From positions 3,678,802 to 3,742,801 of the forward strand of contig NC_036445.1 in assembly GCF_002775205.1 (NCBI RefSeq): a stretch of 64,000 nucleotides of DNA, given 5' to 3'. Of this stretch, positions 27,521-40,830 are shown in pieces. The notes under the pieces are model-generated. The model was not told where the DNA came from. It did no database searches and worked only from the letters and a program-made list of their open reading frames with translations. The DNA comes from Xiphophorus maculatus. Its lineage: Eukaryota; Chordata; Actinopteri; Cyprinodontiformes; Poeciliidae. Both the position numbers and the translations under genes were made by a program. How positions within the stretch are numbered: the stretch's first letter is position 1; each line of letters opens with the position of its first letter.

Positions 27521-30500
27521 AAAGGTTCAACATTCCCATGCTGTTTATAATTGCATTTCATCGTTTGAAGACATGACTAAAACCAAACTAGTAGAGGCAT
27601 AATTATCTCCCTGGCTAAATTTTTTTTAAATTTATTTATTTTTCAGTCAAACAAGCAAACATTGTCTTTGGGGTGGTGCATTACAATGCACCCATAGGAA
27701 TGATTTCAAATAACTGAAATATTGTGAGTGACCATATCAGAAGCTTAAAAAGCAATTCAACATTTGCTGGGTCTTCCCAAGTAGTTTCAAGACATAATTG
27801 TAAAAACATACCAAAAGAAAATGTCAATGTCATTATTCTGGGATTAAACACATAACATTTCAGTCACTCTAAATGTCTTAAAACAGGGGGGATCACGTTG
27901 ATTTCATTTTAGACAGTGAGAACAAAATTGACAATGCCTTTTTATTCAAAGTAAATATCTAGTTTCAACTGTACATTTAAAAGAACTAAATGTGGGAAAT
28001 TAGGTTTTGTTGTCATTTGTGTTATCATGGACCAGCAAAGCTAAATAATAGAATATTAAACAAAATGTTAATGTTCATCGTGTTTTACTGTGTTTCAGTG
28101 TTCTCTGAAAAGCTCCAAGCATCTGGTAATTTACCTGTGACTAATCATTTTTTCAAAGTATGACTAATCCCGTCCCTGAACATGAAACCATCATAATGTT
28201 GCCACACCTTAGCTCTTGAACAAAGGCAATAACAAAAACCATCCATTATGGTTAACATAGCCCTATCCCTTTCTGAACCCCCTCATTGAACACTGACACA
28301 GCACTGTGTATACAGAACCATAAAGTTAACACCGACAACAGCTATATTCCACTAACTACATTCAGGACAAAAGAGCGGGGACGATAGTGTGCTCTGTGTG
28401 GGTGTGAATGCTGAGTATAGCCTGTCACCAAGGATTCAGTGAGAGGGAAGTATAGGCAAACATGTTACAAGTGGAACATGTGAGCATAAATGGCCTGTAA
28501 AGAAGGAAGGCATAATAATCCATGAATTTACACACAGTTATCCCATTCCTTCAGATGAAGAAAATAAGAAGAGTCAGAATGGTTCAGATTAACTAAGTTG
28601 TGTAATGACCAAATGCACAAATAGTGGGAAGGAATCACAAATAACTCAGTTGCAAAACAAAGCAATGAATGCTCATCAAAAAGTCAGAATGCTCAAACTT
28701 TTTAAATATTTTATTAGAGAAGCTAAATGTGAGCTGACCCTGTCCTGAAAGGGAGTAATCTCTGGGTCACAGTGAACTTCAAATGTAAACAGTAGGAAAC
28801 AAGTTTGTGTTCACTCGGCAGTTTGAAGGAATAAGTTAATTTGTGGAGAAATACAAGGATTGTATCTAAGTCATACATTAGCTTGATGTAATCCACTCCT
28901 GCTATTTCTCAACTAGCAGGAGTGCTAATGCCAAACCTAATGCCTAAGTTTGGCATTAGGTTTGACCTGCCAAGCGTAGGAAACTCCTGCTAAATGCATG
29001 TCCACCTGGTCAACAACCTCTAGTCACACAGCACTTCTGCTTGTCTCTGGAAGAAGAGACAACTGTCTCTTCTTGTTTTCCATTGATAGAAAACAGTTTA
29101 CTTTAACTGCAATACTTTTCTTTCAGAAGACTGTCATAATAAATTTCTCATTTTTAAAAAAATCAAGACCCATCTAATTAAATTAACTTGCAAGATGTCA
29201 CCCATTTGGCTTAAAGAAAAGAAAAATCAAATCACAAATAACTTGGCTATCATTTTCATTCACTTTGTCGTAGAAACAGAAAAATCGTGGTTCAGTAAAG
29301 TGAATTTTGTTGAAAGCAGAAAGAATCTGGTGCACTGAACCTTATCGCACAGTTGTACAAAAAAACAAAGGAGCAACAACAACATAACAAAATACTTCTG
29401 TAGTCACTCCGAGTGGTCGGTTTTCATCTGTAGACGATATAAAAGCAAAACCTGCTATTAATTCATTTTAACATTGGTAGTTCTGGTTGCACATTATTTT
29501 TATTGGCCAAAATTACAACGGTTGTATTTACTCATGTGGACCAAATGGGTGATTGTTTAAAGTTTTGTGTTTAATGAATACCAGATTACCACATATCTCT
29601 CCTATCAACATTTTCACTGAAATAGTGTCCTTCTTTTACTTTCCAAAAAGAGTGCTACCCGGATCCAATAATAAAATGATCTACCTACAACTACAAGCAT
29701 GCTTTAAAAAACAAATTAAGTCAAACTTCTGACAGTTTGTAATGAGTATAATTTCTGTGCAATAAAGGTGGTTTAATGTTTACAAAGGCCAATCCTGCTT
29801 CCTTACACCAGATGAAAATGAAACTTTGCTTGGATATTAAGCTGACAGAACAAAAATTATGGACTTCCCCAAAGCAAGCCCTGAACCTTTTGCATAAAGT
29901 TCCTCCTGGCTCAATCCCAATAACCGTCAAGCTGTCATCCCATTATTACAGAGGGTCTGAGTAAATGGTGACAATTCAGCAGAACACCCAAGTGATTTAT
30001 TATTCAGTCTGTACCATTTAGGAACAGAACAGTGGATATTAGCTGTTACTTAATTGGATGAATTTACATTTTAATCAACACACATTTTTTATCAAATAGC
30101 CACTGATTTAAAGCATTTAACTTCAACGCTGGCTGTACGCTTATGGTCCTTATACTGGTGAAATGTTTAACTCCATCCCAAACTCAACTCTTTTGCTCTC
30201 TGTTCTGTAACAAACCTTTAAGGCCTTCACATAACAGCCTAACTTTATGCTGAGATGAAATTACACACAGGTTGGCTATTAATAATTTGGTAACTGGTAA
30301 AGGCAACTGGTTGCAGTATATCTTGATTTAATGCTACTAAAGCTATGCAAAGGAACAACACACTATTTTTTGTTTTTAATCATAAAAATATTCATAACCA
30401 TCTATCATTTGCTTTATTTGTTTATTAAATTCTAAAACATTCAAGATTTTATTTGTAACAGGACGAAATGTGAAAAGGGTGCAGTCTTTACAGAGGTTAA

Positions 30501-32273
30501 AACATCACATTTTGGCAAATATTTCACAGCCTCACATAAAACATTTCATAATTAAAGGCTATAAAGATCAAAAGACTTCAAGAGTAAGATAACTAAGTTG
30601 AAATACTGGTTTAAAAGCTTGTGATGCAAGCACTGTTCAGAGACTTGAAAACAAAAAAGAACCACTGCAACTATTTTACTAGTTTCAATCATCACCTGGG
30701 AATGTCAGCTTCAGGCAAACACAGACAAAAGCCTGTATTCAAACTCTGGCCAGTCCTTCTTCTTCATGTCTAACTTTTTTTTGTCAATAACTGCATTTCG
30801 GTTTGTCAAGATACAGGCCAAATAAAGGAAAAATGAAACCCAAAGCGTAAGTGATAGAAATATGAAATTACTGTTTGAAGTGTCTTAATTCTGTGAGGAA
30901 TTAATTTGTTTCTCCATTAAAAACCAAAGCTGTCAAATGTTACATAAGCACATGTATAAAACTATGTAAACACTTCACCTGCATAGAGATTTAGGTAGTG
31001 ATACTAATAATCTCGTCACAGTAATGCATTGAAGTCCAATTGCAGTTTTTAATAAAATTAAGTTTCCATTTAAAAGGTGCTTAAATTTAATTGTTGCACA
31101 CAGCTTCATCTGACCAGAATGCCCCGCGGCCTCAATACAGGTTTCACAGATGGCTGCAAACCTACACCGTCTGATGTTAACATTAATGTTCTTACTTAAC
31201 CCTGTGATTACAGGGTCCCAACAGGTTTAGTTGCATTCTGTCAAGGATACTGAAAGGCAGTTGGGAAATGAGAAAAATCAGTTCAAAAGAAGAGAAAACA
31301 AACAGAAAGAGTGCAAATAACTCCTGCAAGGTGCATCTGCCAGAAGTCCATCCGAATTACATTTTACATCACAAGAAAAAGTGTTAGAAAAGTTAAACAA
31401 GAGACTACATCCAAAGACTACATCCAAAGTACTTGTATGAGTACTTGTAGCACTCATACAAGTATTAAACCTTATAATAAAACATGAGGGCTTTTCTTCC
31501 CGCTTCCCAACCTTTCATCGTATGATAACTGTACTCACAGAGATTCCTTTGGTTTGAGTATGTCTGTGGGAGCTGTGATGCAACAAAGACCGATCCATTA
31601 ATAACAGTAGAGACCTCACAGGGCTCAGACATAGATTTGTCCAATAGCAATCAAAACGAGACTTCTGTGTGCCTGTGTGTCTGAATGAGAACTGAGGGGG
31701 AAAAAGGCTAAAGGCAGAAGTCCCCAGACAGCAAATCCTCACAATCCTACCTCAGCCTTGTCACCCACCCACTCTGTTTACCCACTGAGTGCTGATGGGG
31801 GGATAAAGGGCCAGAGATCTCGAGGTCTTTGTAAACACAGGAGGGGGGATGTGTTTGTACTTACCGCATTGTCATGGGACAAGCTTTGACAAACACAAAT
31901 TTAGTTCAGAGAAAGTTTCTGCAAGTAGAGATAGAATATCTTGAAAACGAACTATACAGGTGTCTATTTGGTATGAACCTGATAAAACCTGTATTTCATA
32001 AACACCGCTCACCTTCACTAAAGTAGAGCAGTTCAGGATATGACATTACATATCAGGAAGTCGTAAAAATTCCTCTTTTGCTGTAAGTAGATAGATTAAA
32101 GTACATCAACGAGGTTCCTAATATTACTATCAATTGCCAAACACTACCGCTCCTGTAGCGTGAGCACTTTGTTTGTTTTATGTTTTCATATACACTCCTG
32201 AAGCGCAGTGCTGCGTGTGCGTCTGTTGACTAAAGCTGGAAAGTGAAAAAAATAGTAAATAAACCCATTTTAC

Positions 32274-32600
32274 CTGGAAAACGCGCTCCCATTTAAACGA
32301 CTGGAGATGAGGCTTCTTCCGTCCATAACAGAGCGTCAGAGACGAGAACCGTGTAGTGAAGCGACTTTTAGACCTGTTTCACTTCAAACGCAGGCTCGGA
32401 AAGACTCCTCCGTCTCTGCAGTTTGTTGCGAAGCAGTTTTAGCTGTTTTCTTTCCTCGGTTTCGTCCGTAGTTTGAACCTCTGTCCTGAGATCTGACAAG
32501 TCGGTGTGAGCAGACCGTCGGCGTCAACAGGTGAGGCTGAGCTGTGAAATCACGCGGGGGAAGGTGACGACAGAGGCGGACACAGCCTAGTTAAACCAAC
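32274..32600 (-). promoter_or_regulatory. Probable phldb3 first exon and promoter region
   Basis: A locally GC- and CpG-richer stretch (AACGCGCTCCC, CACGCGGGG) in otherwise AT-rich DNA. On the minus strand it ends in a good donor, GCGCGTTTTCCAG|gtaaaatg, with the exon ending at 32274. No suitable long frame leads into the phldb3 coding exons, so I infer a 5' untranslated exon and promoter. The start site cannot be placed by eye. Confidence 0.45.
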
Positions 32601-33852
32601 AGCCCAACGGTGGAAACATTGTTCTCGAACAGTTCGATGTTACAATGTTTATCCACCGCAGATCTATAAAAAAGAAAAAATATTGAAGCTTTTTTTCTTT
32701 TTCAATTATGCACTGAAATGTGGCATCTATTCTGGGAACTAGCGCGGTTTTGTCAATGCTGACTCATCTGGGCTCCTTTCCAAAAATGTGTTTGATATTT
32801 TCAACGACTAAAAACTTCCACGGGATGTTTATACAGTCAGATTAAAGTCAAATCAACTGATAAAGCTAGACATACTGATACACCTCAATAAATCAGGTTA
32901 TTATTAAAAATAGTTAATTTAAATTCATATGGTAGATTGACATTTTGTTACTTCAGCTGTAAGCAGTTTGTTTCTGGGAGGAAATGAGCCATCTTTAAAA
33001 AGAAAATAAAATCGTATGAGGGGTATACATTTGTAATATTGATTTATTTATTATGCTTGTCAAAAATTATTGACAGCCTGATTAATAGTCAGTGGGAAAA
33101 TCAATAATTGCTGAACTATGGTGGCCCACAGGTGCAAACCCGCAACAAACACTAGAATGATGCAAACTATAAGATACAAATGCACAAAAACAAATGCAAC
33201 AGAAAAACGCTACAAACGAAAACTGCTGAATTTACAAAAAATGAAAGCAAAAACCTACAATCAACAAAGCATAAGAAAAATGCTGCAACTTCAGAAAATT
33301 GTTGCAATCACAGGAACGAGAAGCAAAATATAAAATTTTGAGGCACTCTTCAGAAACCTGAAGAGATAAGAATTGAGAAAGCATGTGCACTATAGAAATG
33401 TTGTTAAAGAATAAAGAAACATAATGTGAAAATAAATACGGAAGCATTATTATATTTATTTTTTATTATTATAGCTAGCAATCCACTGAACTCTAATCTC
33501 ACTTCACAGCAGAGTCTGTGCTTTTTTTAGCTAGTGTTGGAACAGTGACACATCTAAAAGTTGCAGGACACCAGACCCTCACTCTTGTATTTAAATACCC
33601 CACATACTGTACATGCAATGCATACATTTTGTAATGATAATATTGGTTGCAAATAATTCATATGTTCCCTTTCTTTTCAATCATTTCAGTTTCATACCTT
33701 GTGGCCTGCATCTACCTGTCCTTGCTGGGGTTCTGCTATCTCCACTGGGTCTTGGGTGCAAAGAGGGATGCAACATTGATAGTCACTACCAGTCCTTCAC
33801 ACAATAAAACAGAGAGACACAGAACCAACAACCTTGAACACACGGACGAAAA

Positions 33853-34030
33853 GGGAATTTAGAGTAACTAATTGATCTAATATTCATGTTTTTGGATTGT
33901 GAGAGGAAGCTAGAGAGAACCCATGCATGTAGAGAGAGAATATGCAAATTCCACGCAGAAAGAGGTCAGACCAGGAGTCAAACTCAGGGCCTTCTTGCTG
34001 TAAGGCAACACCAGCCTTTCAACCATTCAG
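33853..34030 (-). mobile_element. Degenerate tRNA-derived SINE
   Basis: The complement reads GGTGTTGCCTTACAGCAAGA, then CTTTCTGCGTGGAATTTGCA and AATCCAAAAACATG, the same family as the copy at 12193 but more mutated and lacking the 3' half and tail. It is an older insertion in intergenic DNA. Confidence 0.7.
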
Positions 34031-34530
34031 TCGATTGTTACAACAAGCAACAATATTTTAGTTATATTTTTCTTAACTAATGCAAACTAATCTTTAATAC
34101 AGAAATGTGTACCAATATGTTCAGAGGGTAAGCAATCTGGATATTTGGAACCTATGTTCCTGATATATATTCATGTGATGGCTCTTAAAACACTGATTCC
34201 ATCTGCAGTCCAAGCCTTGTCAATTGCCCCTAAACTCTTGAATGGGCTTTGCTTTACCAGCCGCTCAAGGCTGCAGTCATTCCTGTCGCTTGTGGATATT
34301 TTTGTAACAAATTCGTTTGCTTCCAACTTCACTTTCAATGTTCGGGTAATATTGTTAAACATAGTTTTACATGAACAGTCATTTTCTTTAACAATAATCT
34401 TTTGTGGTGTTTCCTCTTTGTGGAGGGTGTTGTGAATGACTGTAAGACAGTATAGAGTCAGTAATCTTCCCTTTGGCTGTGGACACTTTACCTAGTCTAA
34501 CATTTTTAAATAAAAGTGCCCACTGAGTTT

Positions 34531-34569
34531 TATCCATTTGGTTATGGTTAATCCATAACCAAATGGATA
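34531..34569. repeat. Perfect 17-bp hairpin
   Basis: TATCCATTTGGTTATGG (34531-34547) and its exact complement (34553-34569) around the five-base loop TTAAT. A further copy of CCATTTGGTTA follows at about 34576. No T-run follows and no gene end lies here, so it is not a terminator. Confidence 0.85.
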
Positions 34570-36536
34570 TGGATTCCATTTGGTTAAGCCAAGCAAGTAA
34601 CCTACAAGAAGGCTAACACGAGCCCCTGCAGCCTCAAGCAATATCCATGGGTCTCATGTACAATTTGGAGGATGAATGTTATACTTCTTCTATTTTGACT
34701 TGAAGTGATGTAATAGGATCTCATATGATCTGTTTAACAACTCAAGTCTCTTTTTTCCCACAACATATTTAGGTATCTAAAACTATGTTTTATTTGTGAA
34801 AGTTATTTGGGAGGACAAACTTTTTTATAAGGATGTTTAGGCTTTTCATATCAAGCTGTGTATTCAACTCATGAGGTTAAAATACCACTAAGTCTTACAT
34901 ATTTACCATACGCTTTCCTTCGAGGACCCCAGCAATGCTGAGAGAATGCTGCATTAATAGTGAAACAGGACACTCTGAAAACTGAATTAACCACACAGAT
35001 TCCATTCAGGACTATGTATAGACATTTCTTTAAGGCCCCACAGGCAAAATCAGCTCTCTTTACTGTGAGGAGTTTTATCACCCTGACTGGCCTCTTTACA
35101 GCTTTTTCTCAATGAGCTGATAGTGCAATAGATTCTTGCCAATGACATGTGGATGGCGTGAGAAAAAAAAAAGTGCTGCAGGTTTACTGTGGCATGGCTG
35201 CAGCGGGACCAAAAAGAGTGCTGGCAGATGGGCGACAGCATGGGTGAAAGGACAGCTGGCACACTGCATCTCAAAAACAAAATAAGATAGGACTGCTTTA
35301 CATGGGAATGAATAAATCTTCAGCCTGTGAAAAAACAATCTCACAGGCACCTTTTGTTAAAAAAAAATGCAGGTTTCCATCAGCGAATTCAGAGACAAAA
35401 GGTTGTCTAATATTGTTGTTTGTCTCAAATGCAGAGACAGCTGGTGTGTGGTGGATGTGTGGGTTTAAGGTATCAACTTGCATGAGCGCAGGAAACACCC
35501 ACCTATAGATAACCCTTTCTCCACCCACATTTCCCTGTAGTGTTAACTAATTAAAGGCCAAACATCAAGGATCTCATGTCATTCTGTACATTCTGGAACA
35601 TCAAGATGAATTTTATGATTCAGTTCAGTGCAGTTTATTCATAAGGCACCTATAAACAACAATCAGATAAACAAGTGCTAAAAGGTCCACCAATTCCTTT
35701 GTAGTTAAAAAGGCACTGGGTCAGCTTATAGCTGACAAGTGTAGAGGAACAATGTACAAGTACATTTAACTGCTACGTCTTTCTATACAAAAGTAGATTG
35801 TAGCTTTCTGCCATAGACTTTAAAAAGAAAACCTGCATTGCTGTGGCATACTCTCAAATAAAAACAAGTTCCTTATAGATTGTGAATGCAAATGGTGCAG
35901 ATTTGTTTTCCTGCTATGCAAAAACACCCTGGCTATTAACAGTCTGCATATTGTGGATGTGTGGTAGGCTAAGGGAGTACAGAATCTCTGCAAAGGCCTT
36001 GTGAAAGAAGTCAGTTGAAGTGGGAAAACATAATTGTTAAACCAAACCTTTAATGAATTAGGGGTGTCCCAATACCAGTTTTTCCATACCAAGTACAAGT
36101 ACTTGAGTTTAGGTGCTTGCCGATTCCATGTGCCGATTCAGCGTACTAGTATCAGGTATCAGACCTGATACTAGTATCGGTATCGGACACCACTGTCATG
36201 AATGGTTCGATTTTCTATCAGAGAAACATCCTGTATTGTTCTAAAACACAGCACCACTGAACAATGTACAGAACATTAAAATTTACCCCAAAGACATACA
36301 GTGATAGTGTTCCACACACACACAATTATACAGAATCGTTTTACATTTAAAAAGTGAATTTCATTATTTTTTTCCTTAGACAATAAAAAAAAAAAAATTA
36401 ATAGCTGCACATCTAAAAACAACAGCTTCTCAAACAAATAAAATTGAGACTAAATGAAACAAAGTATAGTTTTGGTAAAACAACAACTATGGGTCACTTT
36501 AGTGGACTCATAATGCTCCGTTCTGCTCGACCCTTA

Positions 36537-39500
36537 CTAGTCTTGCAATCCACAAAGCAGGTTTGCAGGCACTGCAATATCTGCAAAGGAAGAAGAAAAT
36601 GTGTTTTAATAAGTCTATTATAGTTTATAATTGTGTCAAGCCTCGACAATCTTGGAATGAAATCAGCCATAACGTTATGACCACCCTTTCTAATGACAAG
36701 CTTCCCATTATGCTGCCAAATTATGCATAACATGTCAGTTTCTTGACTTATCGAATTTGTCCCAAAAAAGAAAAAAAAACAATACAATTAGGTGTCTAAT
36801 TAAATAACAATTCCCATGCTTAACAACTTCACATTACAACTTATTGTTATTAAAGTAACTTTAGGAGGATTTTTCTCTTATTCTTATAAGGGCTACATTA
36901 TCTAGTTTCAGTTTTGGTTTCTGTTCAGAGCTTTTTTGTGTGTGTGTCAATGTTTAAATAACCATTTAGAAAAGGTATGACGGTTCCCTTTAAATATTGC
37001 TAAACATATCCTAATTAAAAGCTAAAATTTAATTTGTTGCCAGCTTGAATTATCTGTATTTTATTTTAAGATTTGTCAGCAAGACAGCTAAAATAGACAA
37101 GACCATTTTTATCTGAAGCAGTTAGACTGCAGTTTTTTCCCCAAAGGTTAAGGTAACAGATGAACTGAGACAACTTCCGTTAAAACTTCACAATAAATGT
37201 CTTAAGGAACTATTCTATGCTCTGAATTAAAAGTAAAATTAATTTACATAGTGGGCAATGTGTTTGTAAAGTTGAGGAAAAATAATAAGAATTAGGTTTT
37301 ACTAAATGAGAGATGATATTTCTGTCATATCTCACACAGTGTTCCCAAAATTATTCTAGTTGTTTTCACTGTTAAAATAGGTTTACCGTCTTCATGATGC
37401 ATTCGTAATGTTAGGGCTGACTAGTGTCTAACATTTAGATTTAACGGTAGGTTTGTAGCGGTTTAAGTACCAATTTTCTTTGGCTTAGGGAGATTCAGGT
37501 TGTCCATGATTTTCACAAACTCCTCCAAATTCTTGGTTAGGCGGGGATTGTACTTGCGTTCCTCACCAACTGTAGTAACTGTCTGACCTAGTAAACAAAA
37601 AATCAGAAAGCTTAGTTATAAAGTAATAACATTGTAGAAAAACTATTTAAAAAGGAATGCACAAGAATTATATAATGTAGCTAATTAAAAACATTTGAGC
37701 ATTTCTTTGGTGCATGAAGCCTTGAACAGGACATGAATAAAAACATTGTAGTGACTTCTGAGTGTTGAAAACTATGTTTTTCAATTACTATGCTCTGGCC
37801 TAAAATCATTTTTCAAAGTCATTTTGTCACCGTCTGTGAGATAGGACGTAGTTTTAAGAAATTAAGCATGTGGGTTTTTAACCAACCTTTGTAGTCATGT
37901 GCTGGGTAGAGGAGGCAATCTTCAGGCAGCTTGAAGACGACCTCATGGATTGACTTGTAAAGCCTTTCAGCAGAACCTAAGAAAAAGGACCAAGATTAAA
38001 CTCTAAAGTCAAAAGCTTGTTAAAAATATTTAATCAAAGACTTCAAACTGTTAAAAAAAGACATTTATAGAAGACTGAATTATTCAAGTGTTATTTTATT
38101 TAATGCAATACTGCCCCCATGTGTCCCTTGTGTTTAATCACACGTCTAAGAACTATGGGAACTATGGGAAGAAGACTACTGACTATTGTAAGAGATGCAA
38201 GTCGTAATTACTCCAATACGGGAAATTTACAGGAAAATACTGCTATGGGAGCACGCTGGAACAGAAAGCTCAAAATGGGATACTTGACAGGTATGAGGAA
38301 AGACCATGTGACTACCCTGCTGGAAGTCTGTTCTTCCACAGCCTCTGATGAGCAGAGCGTCCCCAGTGAAAGCCATGCTCTTGTCCCCCAATACCAGGGT
38401 TATACACCCATCAGTGTGTCCTGGTGTTTCTCTCACTATCAGACACTGGTGATTAGAAATAAAAAATAAAATAAAAAAATTAGCTGGACACATTTTTTGC
38501 TCAAATCTATTTTATCAAATTATTTCAGCAACAATTTTTCACCATTTACCATGTATTAGAAATAAAATTACAACATACTGATAAGAAAATAGTAATAATA
38601 AATAAATAAATTAACGTGAAAAAAAATAATAGTTGTCCTTACATGTTTTCCGAAGGTGATGTTGTCCCCCTCTGACAGCTGAATATCTGCTGAGGCACCG
38701 CTGTGTTTAGAAATGGCACTCTTCAGTCCCTGGATCTGTTTCTTCATCAACCCAGTGCCAGTTACGTGGTCTGCATGGCAGTGGGTATTAACTACCATAA
38801 ACACACACACACATTAGATTTTGTTATTGGAAGTAATTTATTGTCAGTAAGCAAAGTTGGAAATACTTAAATATTTTATTGAAGGGGAAAAGGTCTAACA
38901 GCTATATGGGCTGTTAGACCCATATGTTCAGCTTGGTGACGTCCAATGGCAAACTGCCTGACAGGACTATTAGCAGAATGATGATCATATCTGTCTTTGT
39001 TAAGTAACATCGACTTTGATCTAATACTGATTAGATCAATGTCAATGTCAAAAGATCATCTACTTTTATATGTGCAGGTTATGCAAGCACTGAAACATTA
39101 TTAAGCTGATAATTAACTTGATGAAAAAAAAAACTTCTTCAAAAGCTATCTTTTGTGATTATGGCTAGACAGATTACCCATCTCAGAGAAAGCCATTGTT
39201 TGAGAAAGTTATGATCTCCAAAATGTAAATAATTTTCTTCACACCACTCCAACATTTCTACCCTGCTATTAAATGCTTCTAAGGAGATTTCAGGGTTTTT
39301 TTTCAGCTGTATTGATTATAGATAACTGCAGCACTACCTTTCCCTCACTTGCTGCTACAAGTCAGCAACTTGTCAGCTGCTTTTGCATGTAAGGAAATAC
39401 TTTAAGTTGCAAAAATAACACAAACAATTAACTACAGCAGCTTCACTCGTCATTCTTATTAAGATGAGACTTTAAAAATGATAATTGGCAAGCTACAAGC

Positions 39501-40830
39501 AGCTTGTCTGTAAAGCAGGTGGTTACAGGCTCACAACTTCTATTGCGAGCAAGTCAATGTGAGAAAAACTAAATTGTGTTTTTACTTAAGGTTGATCATA
39601 CCTACCAGGCCATGTCTAGTTCCAAGTCTGATTCTTTAATTCTGTGAAAAATTCAGTTAAGGTTTTCAATACATCTGTATAATTTACACTTATTTAGATA
39701 TTCTTTGATGAAACCTTTTTTTTTGTTTGCTTTTCATGCAGATCCGGCAACAAGGATGTAAATAAATGACAGCACAATAAATGAATAAATTACAAAACCA
39801 CAAGGTGAACCTTTTATGTCTGCAGCAGATTAAATGTACTTCAGAAAATTCTTTTTTTTTTCTTTCAAATTGATATATTAATGGAAAGCTTTCAACAAAA
39901 ATAAAACAATTTAAAAACATTCAAAATGTTTTATAAGAGAACACAGATGAGTTTTTGAGGTCATGCCATGACAGAAATTGCATCTCCCAACCCATTTGTG
40001 GTTGCAAAGATACCTGCAATTTTTAGATTGAGCCCCAGCTCCTTCACAAACTTCACATCTCTGTCGAGGGTCTCCTTCACGGGATCAATGATGACTGCCT
40101 CTTTAGTGTTTTTGTCCGCTAGCAGGTAAGTGTAGGTGGAGCTCTCGCTCTCAAACAGCTAAACAGGAAAAACAAGAGGGCGATATCAACAGTTCACATC
40201 TTGCAGCTACGGACACATACATTCCCTCTACATTGTTAGATAGTAATTGTTTTTAAATGAAGCCTAAACAAGTTACTTAATACGGAAGTTTGGAGTTCAG
40301 GTTGAAGAAGTAAAGAGACCAAAATATGTGCTTTTAGGTTAGGATTCCCTGTGTGACAATTTGTTTCTCTGTACCAAAACTACTTGTGGTCAATATGCAG
40401 TTATTTATAATAAAGCTTTGGGAAATATGGAAAAAATCTGTATTCAAACATCAAATAATGAAATATTGTTTTTAATGGCAAGGAGAAAGACATTCAACTG
40501 TAACTGTAGAAAACACCCATCTATTTTACGTCAACTGCAATGTCATAGTGATGCAGCGATGACACTAATTAAGCTCAGAGCTTTTTAAAAGCTAAAACAG
40601 AAAGAATACGCGTTAATCAGAGTAATGTTAGTTAAAAGACATTTCACCTGAAAAACATCAAAATCGTGTCTGACAATTACCTCACTGTACTTACAGTAAG
40701 CTAAGGCTAACTCTACAACTTCCTGTTACGCAGTCAAATTCAGAGCTGCAGCACTGTCCCCAAGTTTGACCATACAAAAGTTTTAAAACACACATACTTG
40801 TCTGAAGATCGGCGCTTCGGGATTCGCCAT
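36537..40830 (-). CDS. ethe1: Persulfide dioxygenase ETHE1, copy A without leader peptide
   Basis: Oxidises glutathione persulfide to sulfite in the sulfide-oxidation pathway; a non-heme Fe(II) enzyme of the metallo-beta-lactamase fold. Exons: 40830-40798, 40158-40014, 38791-38643, 38445-38316, 37976-37887, 37587-37471, 36580-36537; 235 residues. THCHADH gives H63, H65, D67 and H68; H119 (PGHTDG), D138 (AFTGD), R147 (CGRTDF) and H179 (PAHDY) match human H79, H81, D83, H84, H135, D154, R163 and H195. The protein begins [14 protein letters not shown], so it lacks the 16 or so N-terminal residues that carry the human mitochondrial signal. The start is firm for this exon: the upstream frame reads TAA four codons before the ATG. 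Location in the cytosol is therefore inferred, unless an unseen upstream exon supplies a leader. It is upstream of phldb3 on the same strand and in tandem with copy B. Confidence 0.92.
36654..36695. repeat. Short transposon-end-like fragment
   Basis: GCCATAACGTTATGACCACC occurs in the last ethe1-A intron. This word is frequent at the ends of fish Tc1/mariner-type elements. Only a few tens of bases are recognisable. Confidence 0.35.

Larger units (their letters stand above)
23682..32273 (-). other. Large first intron of phldb3
   Basis: About 8.6 kb between the proposed non-coding exon 1 (donor TTTTCCAG|gtaaaa at 32274) and the first coding exon (acceptor tttggtttcag at 23682). It holds a GA microsatellite (25282-25325), a Tc1 relic (26880-27520), several perfect hairpins (28932-28964, 29051-29074, 31430-31464) and a TACCGC word near 31863 whose complement, GCG|GTAAGT, is another possible donor for an alternative first exon. 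I see no coding exon in it. Confidence 0.5.
32601..36536. other. Intergenic stretch between phldb3 and the first ethe1
   Basis: No gene seen. It contains an A-rich repeat-like block (33117-33330, recurring AAATGCAAC and AAACGCTAC words), a SINE relic, hairpins at 34531-34569 and 36144-36176, and a stretch at 35600-35660 (CAGTTCAGTGCAGTTTATTC) resembling a common fish retroposon end. The ethe1 3' untranslated region must lie at the high end; I found no clear AATAAA close to the stop. Confidence 0.5.

Noticed and set aside
33117-33330. A-rich block with recurring AAATGCAAC words, possibly a transposon
   Set aside because: No terminal repeats or target duplication could be defined, so it is only mentioned within the intergenic description.
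34145-34435. 96-residue plus-strand frame with text faintly like the end of a LINE reverse transcriptase (SIAPKLLNG)
   Set aside because: Too short and too weak a likeness; no other part of a LINE is recognisable nearby.
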